DNA of 6,114 nucleotides from Lachnospiraceae bacterium (lineage in GTDB: Bacteria > Bacillota > Clostridia > Lachnospirales > Lachnospiraceae): the NCBI GenBank assembly GCA_017412265.1, contig JAFPYK010000339.1, positions 1 to 6,114 on the forward strand. The letters run 5' to 3'. The notes beneath the pieces were generated by a model. That model was not told where the DNA came from. It saw only the letters and a list, made by a program, of their open reading frames with translations, and ran no database searches. The stretch's first letter is position 1, and each line of letters begins with the position of its first letter. Below, piece after piece: positions 1-5,312 of the stretch. The translations under genes and the position numbers were made by a program.

Positions 1-449
1 CGGGTGAGCGCGAGACGAATCTGGCCTGCGACTTAAATGATGACGCCTGGATGGATCAGATTGATGCCTCAGGTGGTGCGGTGTTCTTCGCGACGGGAGT
101 GTTTTACTACTTCAAAACCGAGGATGTGAAGAGGCTCTTCTGCAAGATGGCGGAGAGGTTCCCCGGGGCAGTGCTGGCCTTCGACGCCTGCAATGAGCGG
201 GGTGCGAAGCTGATGCGAAAGACCTGGCCGAAGGAGGCCGGGATCACGGACGTCAGCGCGTATTTCTCGCTGGAGGATGAGGCAGAGCTGCGGGGGTGGA
301 GCAGACATTTTTCTTCGGTCACGGCCAAGAGCTATATGCGCGGATACCGGGACATCTATGGGGAGGTCGGGCTCTTCCACAAGCTGATGATTCGTTTCTG
401 CGACAGCCTGGTGCGGATGAAGATCGTGAAGATTGTCTTCGGAGGATAA
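1..449 (+). CDS. PPM1/LCM-family (Tcmp-like) SAM-dependent methyltransferase, 5' end missing
   Basis: The reading frame is open from the window edge (first full codon at base 3), so the N-terminal part, including the SAM-binding glycine motif, lies upstream. The 148 visible residues match, from memory, the C-terminal half of the leucine carboxyl methyltransferase/Tcmp family (COG3315 type). They begin with an E-x-N-L-x-C-D-L-N-D segment, then a hydrophobic strand ending GVFYYF at the motif where this family places its catalytic core. Next come FPGAVLAFDACN and a C-terminal SYMRGYRD segment. An ATG at base 51 is internal to the domain and unlikely to be the true start. The family methylates carboxyl or hydroxyl groups of small molecules; the substrate here is unknown. 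The stop is 3 bases before the next start, and the last codons carry that gene's ribosome binding site (GGAGGA, 441-446), so the two methyltransferases are probably co-translated. Confidence 0.85.
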   Translation, partial: GERETNLACDLNDDAWMDQIDASGGAVFFATGVFYYFKTEDVKRLFCKMAERFPGAVLAFDACNERGAKLMRKTWPKEAGITDVSAYFSLEDEAELRGWSRHFSSVTAKSYMRGYRDIYGEVGLFHKLMIRFCDSLVRMKIVKIVFGG

Positions 450-452
450 GAG

Positions 453-1133
453 ATGACGAGGAAAGAGCAGATCAGAAGCGCATACCGGCTGACCGGCGGC
501 CATGCGGGCTTCTACGACGGGATGATGACGTATTCTACACTGCCGGGCAAGGCGATCTGCCGCCTGGTGTGGAACATGAACGGGGAGAAGAATCTCCGCT
601 ACATCGAGCGGGCGCTTTCGGGAATTCCTGAGGATTTTGCGGGGAAGCTGCTGGAGGTGCCGGTGGGGACGGGGGTCCTGACCATGCCGGTCTATCGGGA
701 GCTTCCGGACGCGGACATCACCTGCCTGGACTATTCCGCGGATATGATGAATGCGGCAAAGCGGAAGGCCGAAGCCGCAGGGATCCGCAACGTCACATTC
801 CGGCAGGGGGACGTCGGGGCGCTTCCGTTCGAGGACGGAACATTTGACATCGTCCTCTCTATGAACGGGTTTCACGCGTTCCCGGACAAGGAAGCCGCGT
901 ACCGGGAGACATTGCGCGTGCTGAAGCCGGGAGGGACGTTCTGCGGCTGTTTTTATGTGGAGGGCGGCTGCCGGAGGACGGACTGGTTCGTGAGACACCT
1001 GTACGTCCCGAAGGGGTTCTTCACTCCGCCGTTTGAGACGGAAGAGAGCCTTCGCACCCGGCTGAGGAGCCTCTATCGGGAGGCGGAGGTCACCATGACC
1101 GAAGGTATGGGGTGCTTCTGCTGCCGGAAATAA
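453..1133 (+). CDS. class I SAM-dependent methyltransferase (Methyltransf_11 type)
   Basis: A 226-residue protein with a Rossmann-fold methyltransferase core. Motif I is LLEVPVGTG (residues 66-74), where proline replaces the first glycine of the usual G-x-G-x-G. The acidic SAM-ribose residue is D93 in CLDYSADMM. Motif III-like GDVGALPFEDGTFDIV spans 119-134, and LRVLKPGG spans 154-161, as in the UbiE/Methyltransf_11 group. The N-terminal 60 residues are probably a substrate-binding lid. The C-terminus ends in a cysteine-rich tail (CFCC), possibly metal-related, though that is a guess. The start is well placed: GGAGGA lies six bases upstream. It follows another methyltransferase directly, so both may act on the same molecule or on successive intermediates. 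The acceptor (O, N, S or C) cannot be decided from sequence. Confidence 0.9.
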   Translation: MTRKEQIRSAYRLTGGHAGFYDGMMTYSTLPGKAICRLVWNMNGEKNLRYIERALSGIPEDFAGKLLEVPVGTGVLTMPVYRELPDADITCLDYSADMMNAAKRKAEAAGIRNVTFRQGDVGALPFEDGTFDIVLSMNGFHAFPDKEAAYRETLRVLKPGGTFCGCFYVEGGCRRTDWFVRHLYVPKGFFTPPFETEESLRTRLRSLYREAEVTMTEGMGCFCCRK

Positions 1134-1214
1134 GTGGACTACCGAAGTTTGTGCATGCACTGCCGGATGCCCCGGCGGTTTCACAATACCGGAAAGGGAT
1201 CTGAGGTGAGTCAA

Positions 1215-1694
1215 ATGATTGTTCTGGAATTGGCACTGTTCTGTGCCCTGTTCACGTGGATGGTGAAGCTCGCGGTGGGAGACAATGCGCTGAACGGGCT
1301 TTACTTCTATCCGAAGCCTGTGCAGGAGAGGGCTTATGAGCTGGGTCTTGCAGACCCGGAAACAGTGGCGGGGAAGAGGAAGCGGTTTATGATCCCGTTT
1401 TTCCTTGTGATGGCTGCTGCGCTTGTACTGATCGTCGGGCTGTGGAACAGAATCGGCGAGTTCCGGCCTGCTTATCTGCAGGCTCTGCTCTTTATGGAAG
1501 TGATGAACTGGTATGACGGGATCGTGATCGACCGGCTCTGGGTCGGCCACAGCCGGTTCTGGGTGATTCCCGGCACGGAGGATATTCCCTTCGTCCGCTC
1601 CTGGCCGGAGGTCTTGAAGAAGCGCGGGATTCTGACACTGATCTGGATCGCCGGGGCGGCGCCTCTGGCCGGAATCATCGCATTACTGTTTTGA
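1215..1694 (+). CDS. four-helix membrane protein of unknown function (paralog A)
   Basis: A 159-residue hydrophobic protein. I chose the ATG at 1215 over an in-frame GTG at 1134 because GAGGTGAG (1203-1210) sits five bases upstream. The 27 residues added by the earlier start are polar, cysteine- and arginine-rich, and unlike the membrane helix that follows. Predicted helices are at about residues 3-21, 58-77, 85-108 and 138-157. A soluble loop (FYPKPVQERAYELGL, 31-45) follows the first helix, and a motif with D101, D106 and PGTE (119-122) precedes the last. The same layout and the D-x4-D plus P-x-T-E pattern occur in the membrane protein at 2570-3073, so the two look like divergent paralogs on either side of the MBL hydrolase gene. 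The function is not known. A transport or membrane-anchoring role for the operon's product is possible but unproven. Confidence 0.8.
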   Translation: MIVLELALFCALFTWMVKLAVGDNALNGLYFYPKPVQERAYELGLADPETVAGKRKRFMIPFFLVMAAALVLIVGLWNRIGEFRPAYLQALLFMEVMNWYDGIVIDRLWVGHSRFWVIPGTEDIPFVRSWPEVLKKRGILTLIWIAGAAPLAGIIALLF

Positions 1695-1706
1695 GGAGGA
1701 TCGGAT

Positions 1707-2579
1707 ATGGCAAGAAAGGATTCGGAGCATCAGAAGCAATCCATGAGCATCCTGTTTCGCGGGAAAGCCATCTTCAAGCCGTTAAATACCGGCCGGATCG
1801 ATGAGCGGGTCTCCTGCGTGCGGGAATGGATTGCGAACATCTTCTTCTACACGAAGAACGGAACGACGATCATGATCGACGCGGGATATAATTATGAGCG
1901 CCTGAGAGAGAAAATGGGCTGGCTGGACATCGACCCGGCATCGATCCGGCAGATCTTCATCACACATCAGGACACGGACCATGTCGGCGCGCTGGAGCGG
2001 GACAGCGAGCTTCTGTTTCGGGACGCGGAGGTCTATATCGGAGAGATCGAGAACCGTTATCTCACGGGAGAGGTCCGGCGGAAGGTCATCCACGGGGCGT
2101 ATAAGCTGCCGATGGTCCGGACCGATAACCGGAGAGTGCTGCTGAAAGACGGAGAGACCGTCCGCATCGGGGACATCAAGGTCGAGTGCATCCTGGTGCC
2201 GGGACATACCTGGGGACCTATGGTGTATCTGGTTGACGATGAATACCTGTTCACCGGGGATACGATCTGGTTCGGAGCAGACGGCGGCTACAGCTTCCTC
2301 AGCACACTCGCCGAGGATAACCGGCTGGCGGTGCGGTCGCTGGAGGCCCTGGAGAAGAATCTGCGGGCGCGAGAGAGGTCCCTCAAGATCATCACCGGCC
2401 ATACCGGCTGGACGGACGACCTGAACTTCGCCTTCCGGCACAGGACAGAGATCTGCCGGCCGTTTACCAGAAGGTACAAGGATCCTTCCGCGCCTTATGA
2501 CGGGTACGTGGAGGACGATGACACGGAAGAGGGCGCAAGAAATGTGCCTCTGAGAAAGGTGGGGACAACATGCTGCTGA
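1707..2579 (+). CDS. MBL-fold metallo-hydrolase with an HxDxDH metal motif
   Basis: A 290-residue cytoplasmic protein of the metallo-beta-lactamase superfamily (glyoxalase II/lactonase-like). Visible metal ligands are H87, D89, D91 and H92 in the segment ITHQDTDHVGAL, then H167 in VPGHTWG, D185 in LFTGDTIW, and H232 in ITGHTGW. The second residue of the usual H-x-H-x-D-H motif is aspartate (D89), a variation seen in some superfamily members that may change metal preference. Everything else needed for a dinuclear site is present, so it is probably active. Likely chemistry is hydrolysis of an ester, thioester, lactone or similar bond; the substrate is unknown. There is no signal peptide. GAGGAGGA (1693-1700) overlaps the previous stop and sits six bases before the ATG. 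The last 10 bases overlap the next gene. The C-terminal 40 residues are charged and may be disordered. Confidence 0.9.
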   Translation: MARKDSEHQKQSMSILFRGKAIFKPLNTGRIDERVSCVREWIANIFFYTKNGTTIMIDAGYNYERLREKMGWLDIDPASIRQIFITHQDTDHVGALERDSELLFRDAEVYIGEIENRYLTGEVRRKVIHGAYKLPMVRTDNRRVLLKDGETVRIGDIKVECILVPGHTWGPMVYLVDDEYLFTGDTIWFGADGGYSFLSTLAEDNRLAVRSLEALEKNLRARERSLKIITGHTGWTDDLNFAFRHRTEICRPFTRRYKDPSAPYDGYVEDDDTEEGARNVPLRKVGTTCC

Positions 2580-3073
2580 CGGTATTTCTCTCATTTATCC
2601 TGATCTTCGCGCTGTGCCTGCTCATGTACGTGGCGGTCGCCCTGATCCAGAACAGAAAATTATTCACCACAGCGCCGAAGGATATCCAGGCTGCCGCCAA
2701 GGATCACCCGGAGCGTTTCCGCGGGGCACGGGCGCTAGGCTGGAAGCTCGCGGTCATCAGTATCCTTCTGATGATCGGTGCCTTCCTGTACGGCGGATAT
2801 GACGGGATCCTGAACCGGTTTACGTTCCGGCAGCATTTCCTGCGTTTCATCGTCATGCTCTACCTGTGGAAGGCATTTGACATCATCTGCCTGGACTGGC
2901 TGCTCCTGACGAGGACGCATTTCTTCCAGCATTTTTATCCGGAGACGGAAGGCTGTGAAGGCTATCACCAGTTCGGCTTCAACCGAAAGGGGCAGATGAT
3001 CCGCATCGCTGTGTTCCCGTTTGTCGCGGCGCTGATGGCATGGATCGCATGCTTGATCGGAGGGTGCTTATGA
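2570..3073 (+). CDS. four-helix membrane protein of unknown function (paralog B)
   Basis: A 167-residue integral membrane protein. Hydrophobic spans lie at about residues 2-26, 58-77, 91-113 and 143-165. A soluble stretch (28-56) follows helix 1, and a polar loop with HFYPETEG (121-128) and FGFNRK (135-140) precedes helix 4. It shares its plan with the protein at 1215-1694: compare KAFDIICLDWLL (101-112; D104, D109) with NWYDGIVIDRLW (98-109; D101, D106), and YPETE with IPGTE. Overall identity is low, so this is an old duplication or two members of one family rather than a recent copy. The ATG overlaps the end of the MBL gene by 10 bases and has an AGGTGGGG-like site at 2557-2564. Its own stop overlaps the next start as ATGA. 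Function unknown. Confidence 0.83.
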   Translation: MLLTVFLSFILIFALCLLMYVAVALIQNRKLFTTAPKDIQAAAKDHPERFRGARALGWKLAVISILLMIGAFLYGGYDGILNRFTFRQHFLRFIVMLYLWKAFDIICLDWLLLTRTHFFQHFYPETEGCEGYHQFGFNRKGQMIRIAVFPFVAALMAWIACLIGGCL

Positions 3074-3696
3074 AGACTGCCGAACAAATCATGAAAAAGA
3101 AGCGGGAGATCAAGGAAGAGCTGGACAAGGTCCTGCCGAGAGATGAGAGTGACGCCCTGTGGCAGGAAGCCACCGCGAGGCTCGTCACGTATCAGATGCG
3201 GTACAGTTCGCTTCCCCGGGGCGTGCGTTTCCACACGGACAGCAGGATCCTTCCGTGTGCGGCCATCTATCTGACGGTTAGCGGAGCCATCGGCAAGGAA
3301 AAGGCATATAAGGTGATCGAGGACGCGGCGATCCGGAAATGCAGGCCGATCGAAGCAAAGCTTCAGAAGCTCATGCGGCATCCCCGAATGCGGAGCCTGT
3401 TTATCCGGCTCTGGGACCCGTTGACCAGGAAGGTGTTCGGCCGGGGAAACGGGTTTACGAACGTGTTCTATCCCCGGAGGAAGGACGAGTACCGAATGGA
3501 CATCACGGCCTGCCCGTATGTCAGGTATATGGCAGAACTCGGCTGCCCGGAGCTTACGAGAATCTTCTGTGAAAATGACGAGCGGACCTACGGGAACCTG
3601 CCCGGCCTTGCGTTCGTGCGGACGGGTACGATCGGCAAAGGGGCGGCCTGCTGCGACTTTCTGCTCCGGAGAGAAGAGCGTGGGCGAAGAGCCTGA
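3070..3696 (+). CDS. L-2-amino-thiazoline-4-carboxylate (ATC) hydrolase-family protein
   Basis: A 208-residue soluble protein that I recognise as the ATC hydrolase family (PF14196 type). Characterised members open the ring of L-2-amino-thiazoline-4-carboxylate to N-carbamoyl-L-cysteine. The family signature lies in the C-terminal half: ACPYVRYMAELGCPEL (147-162), C167-x2-D170, RTGTIGKG (184-191) and CCDFLLR (194-200). The N-terminal 100 residues are helical and charged. I preferred the ATG at 3070 over one at 3040 because GGAGGG (3059-3064) is five bases upstream and the start forms an ATGA overlap with the preceding gene; the earlier start would lie inside that gene. Many Clostridia carry distant relatives whose real substrate is unknown, so the name gives the family, not a proven reaction. 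It is the last gene of the six-gene run, and no intrinsic terminator is evident after it. Confidence 0.8.
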   Translation: MKTAEQIMKKKREIKEELDKVLPRDESDALWQEATARLVTYQMRYSSLPRGVRFHTDSRILPCAAIYLTVSGAIGKEKAYKVIEDAAIRKCRPIEAKLQKLMRHPRMRSLFIRLWDPLTRKVFGRGNGFTNVFYPRRKDEYRMDITACPYVRYMAELGCPELTRIFCENDERTYGNLPGLAFVRTGTIGKGAACCDFLLRREERGRRA

Positions 3697-3712
3697 GATT
3701 CAAGAAAGATTG

Positions 3713-3741
3713 TTGCCAGTCGAACGAATTTGTACTATAAT
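3713..3741 (+). promoter_or_regulatory. SigA/sigma-70-type promoter for the DUF3592 unit
   Basis: A -35 box TTGCCA (3713-3718) and a perfect -10 box TATAAT (3736-3741) are separated by exactly 17 bases in a locally AT-richer stretch just after the hydrolase gene. Transcription is expected to begin near 3748, giving a leader of about 125 bases before the ATG at 3873. This marks the DUF3592 pair as its own unit, although read-through from the upstream operon is possible because no terminator is seen between them. Confidence 0.8.
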
Positions 3742-3753
3742 CTCTGTAAGAAT

Positions 3754-3772
3754 TCATCGGCCGGCCTGATGA
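3754..3772 (+). promoter_or_regulatory. inverted repeat at the start of the leader (operator or 5' hairpin)
   Basis: TCATC (3754-3758) and GATGA (3768-3772) flank the palindrome GGCCGGCC (3759-3766), with one unpaired T at 3767. The dyad begins about six bases after the predicted transcription start, where repressor operators commonly lie. As RNA it could fold into a seven-pair stem with a CCGG loop and a bulged U. Which of the two it is cannot be told from one sequence. Confidence 0.4.
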
Positions 3773-3789
3773 GAACGAAACATGATGTG

Positions 3790-3822
3790 TGATCCCGGAA
3801 TCCTTCAGATCCGGGTTAATCA
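3790..3822 (+). promoter_or_regulatory. leader hairpin in the 5' untranslated region
   Basis: CCCGG (3794-3798) pairs with CCGGG (3811-3815). The stem extends inward by ATC/GAT (3800-3802 with 3808-3810) around one bulged A, and outward by TGAT/ATCA (3790-3793 with 3819-3822) across a three-base bulge. The sequence TGGTTTT follows. The T-run is short and set back from the strong stem, so this is at best a weak terminator or attenuator. It could also stop read-through from the upstream operon. Confidence 0.4.
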
Positions 3823-3872
3823 TGGTTTTCGTGCAGGCTGCGGCACACAGAATTCAAAGAAAGGGGTGTTCT

Positions 3873-4352
3873 ATGAATAAGCTCGTTACGATCTTAAGAG
3901 AGTCCAGAGTGGCCAGATTCCTGATCCCTGCGGGACTGATCCTCATCGTTGCAGGTATCCTGTTCTTCGTCATCAGCCTTCAGAGCCAGAACTATCTTCC
4001 GACGGAAGCGACGGTTCTCCGGGTGGAGGAGGAAGAGGATGCGTCGGCGAACGGCGGCACCAATTCTTCCGAGGTAACCTACCACGTTGACATCAAGTAT
4101 ACCGTCGATGGGAAGGAATACGAGAACGATCTCGGCGGTGTGTCGAAGTTCGAGGTTGGGGATAAGATGAAGATCTTCTACAATCCGGAGAATCCGGCGC
4201 AGATCACGCAGAGCAAGAGCCTGATCATCCCGATCGCCATCATCGCTGCAGGCATCGCCGCATTGGCGGGCGGAATCGTCAGCGGTGTCAATGCCATCAA
4301 GAGATATCAGAGAATGCAGGAGCAGGAAAAGGAGTGGAGCCATGGCAACTAA
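3873..4352 (+). CDS. DUF3592 membrane protein
   Basis: A 159-residue protein with two membrane helices (about 15-37 and 116-141) enclosing a 75-residue beta-rich domain, and a charged coiled C-terminal tail (142-159). The domain carries the DUF3592 pattern: YHVDIKYTVDGKEYEND (70-86), then a GDK turn and IFYNPENPAQI (101-111). The domain probably lies outside the membrane. The family has no established biochemical role. A glutamate run and an Asn/Gly-rich insert (52-65) form a flexible loop. I chose the ATG at 3873, with AAAGGGGTG six to seven bases upstream, over an in-frame GTG at 3789 because the latter would translate the leader hairpin into an unlikely peptide. It overlaps the next gene by 11 bases. 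Confidence 0.85.
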   Translation: MNKLVTILRESRVARFLIPAGLILIVAGILFFVISLQSQNYLPTEATVLRVEEEEDASANGGTNSSEVTYHVDIKYTVDGKEYENDLGGVSKFEVGDKMKIFYNPENPAQITQSKSLIIPIAIIAAGIAALAGGIVSGVNAIKRYQRMQEQEKEWSHGN

Positions 4353-4854
4353 GTATATGCTGAAGCCGGTGTTAAACACCGTAAAGCAGTCTTTTTATCT
4401 GGAAGATGAGAACGGCAGCAAGGTCTATGAGGGAAATATGATCAAGTTTTCCCTGTTCGGCGCGTCTCCGTATGAGTTCGTGAACCATCTCACCGGACAC
4501 AGAGAGGAGCACAAGGTCGGCAAGACCGTCACCACAGAGTCGGGCGGCAGCGATGTGATCAGCTTCCTGTCGAAGAAGTCTTCTTTCAAATTCGACGGGC
4601 AGAAGATCTGGGATTATCTGCATGATCAGGGGATCCGGATCGATTCCGGGATCTCCGGAAACAAGCTCGGCATGACCTACAATGTCACATACCGCGGGGA
4701 GCCCCTGGCTACGATCGCTTCCTCTTCTCCGAAGGGGAAGTCCATCATCACGACGGATCTGTACTATGACGTGACCTGCGAGGAGAAGGATCTGGATCTG
4801 GCGTTCCTGACCGCATTCTCCATCGCGAAGACGGATCAGACCTTCTATAACTGA
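4342..4854 (+). CDS. conserved-looking soluble protein of unknown function, possibly LURP-one-like
   Basis: A 170-residue protein without signal peptide or membrane helix, rich in alternating polar/hydrophobic segments that suggest a beta-barrel. The opening strands (FYLEDENGSKVYEG, 18-31), a central GMTYNVTYRGEPLATI (110-125), and the final YYDVTCEEKDLDLAFLTAF (141-159) followed by a helix loosely resemble the LURP-one/scramblase-like fold, where a long hydrophobic helix closes a barrel. That assignment is tentative. The start at 4342 has AAGGAG (4329-4334) seven bases upstream, preferred over an in-frame start at 4285 that is buried in the DUF3592 gene. The 11-base overlap with the DUF3592 gene implies linked expression, and perhaps action at the membrane with that protein. 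A strong terminator follows. Confidence 0.82.
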   Translation: MATKYMLKPVLNTVKQSFYLEDENGSKVYEGNMIKFSLFGASPYEFVNHLTGHREEHKVGKTVTTESGGSDVISFLSKKSSFKFDGQKIWDYLHDQGIRIDSGISGNKLGMTYNVTYRGEPLATIASSSPKGKSIITTDLYYDVTCEEKDLDLAFLTAFSIAKTDQTFYN

Positions 4855-4910
4855 TCCGGCGGGAGTCCCGGGGCCGGATGCGGCCGGGCGGACCTCGTTC
4901 CGGAGGTGTC

Positions 4911-4942
4911 AGCGGCGGGGAGAAGTCTCCGCCGTTTTATTT
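4911..4942 (+). terminator. intrinsic (rho-independent) terminator
   Basis: CGGCGG (4913-4918) pairs with CCGCCG (4929-4934), continued inward by GGA/TCT (one G-U pair) around a GAAG tetraloop, giving a nine-pair GC-rich stem. It can be extended by AG/TT at the base. TTTTATTT (4935-4942) follows immediately. It lies 57 bases after the 170-residue gene and ends the DUF3592 unit. The GC-rich 4855-4910 stretch before it shows only a weak five-pair hairpin (GGCCG/CGGCC near 4872-4885) and no gene. Confidence 0.9.
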
Positions 4943-5001
4943 GATAGCCGACGGGCAGCTCAAGCTATACTTGAATAATCCGGCAGAAACTAAACGCGCA
5001 C

Positions 5002-5034
5002 TTGCTTCATTTTCCTGCGGCCTTTTTGTATGAT
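5002..5034 (+). promoter_or_regulatory. possible weak promoter for the 84-residue/XRE-HD unit
   Basis: A -10-like TATGAT (5029-5034) lies close upstream of the ribosome binding site, with only poor -35 matches (TTCATT at 5006-5011 with a 17-base spacer, or TTGCTT at 5002-5007 at a poor distance). The -10 overlaps the palindrome ATGATCAT (5030-5037), a conceivable binding site for the XRE domain encoded downstream. An alternative pair is TTGATA (4941-4946) with TATACT (4966-4971), spaced 19 bases. A promoter is expected somewhere in 4943-5042 because a terminator precedes it, but neither candidate is convincing. Confidence 0.3.
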
Positions 5035-5042
5035 CATCATGC

Positions 5043-5052
5043 AAGGAGGTGA
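5043..5052 (+). promoter_or_regulatory. perfect Shine-Dalgarno site deciding the start at 5058
   Basis: AAGGAGGTGA is a ten-base perfect complement of the 16S rRNA 3' tail and stands five bases before the ATG at 5058. It rules out the in-frame GTG at 5049, which lies inside the site. It is the strongest ribosome binding site in the window and implies high translation of the small first gene. Confidence 0.85.
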
Positions 5053-5057
5053 CAGAT

Positions 5058-5312
5058 ATGAGAAATGAAGGGACGACTTACTATCTGATCTGCGGACGGC
5101 TGGTCGGCAGGAAGACCGGCTATGACTGCTTCCTCTTTCAGGAGGGAGAGTGGCAGGAGGACCGCGGCTGGGTGATCATGGACCGGCTGATGGGCTATGA
5201 TCCGAGCGAGCCGCCGGATTCTCCTTATCGGTTCGGCAGCCTCAGCGTGCTGGACGAGATCGAGGAGATCTCGTATGAGACCGCGATGCTGCTGACGGGA
5301 GGGAAAGCATGA
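5058..5312 (+). CDS. small acidic protein of unknown function, coupled to XRE-HD gene
   Basis: An 84-residue protein without membrane helix or signal peptide. It has a hydrophobic/aromatic N-terminal half (YYLICGRLVGRKTGYDCFLF, 8-27), a WVIMDRLMGYDPSEPPDSPY middle (38-57), and an acidic helix near the end (DEIEEISYETAMLL, 66-79). I do not recognise a named family. The even mix of aromatic and acidic residues suggests a real folded domain, not a leader peptide. The perfect ribosome binding site and the ATGA overlap (5309-5312) with the following XRE-HD gene imply that it is made with that protein, probably in excess. It could be a regulatory partner, a substrate adaptor, or one half of a toxin-antitoxin-like pair. 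None of these is shown by the sequence. Confidence 0.75.
   Translation: MRNEGTTYYLICGRLVGRKTGYDCFLFQEGEWQEDRGWVIMDRLMGYDPSEPPDSPYRFGSLSVLDEIEEISYETAMLLTGGKA

Noticed and set aside
1134..1214. A GTG start at 1134 adding 27 residues to the first membrane protein
   Set aside because: GTG directly follows the previous stop, but the extension is unlike the family-type N-terminal helix, and the ATG at 1215 has a well-spaced GAGGTGAG site.
69..1550. A 493-codon open frame on the minus strand spanning two methyltransferases and part of the membrane gene
   Set aside because: Its translation is rich in His, Pro, Arg and Gln with no domain-like pattern, it has no good ribosome binding site, and it runs antisense to genes with clear motifs. 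It is a by-product of GC-rich codon use.
1782..2594. A 270-codon minus-strand open frame opposite the MBL gene
   Set aside because: It is antisense to a gene with an intact metal site, has shadow-like composition, and shows no recognisable motif.
3554..3823. An 89-codon minus-strand open frame crossing the promoter region
   Set aside because: Most of it is antisense to the ATC hydrolase gene, and its arginine/serine-rich translation has no domain pattern.
3789..3872. A GTG start at 3789 extending the DUF3592 protein by 28 residues
   Set aside because: It would translate the leader hairpin, lacks a ribosome binding site, and the ATG at 3873 has a good one.
4869..4890. Short GC-rich hairpin GGCCG/CGGCC as a second terminator
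   Set aside because: Only five base pairs and no T-run follow it; the terminator at 4911-4942 is far stronger.
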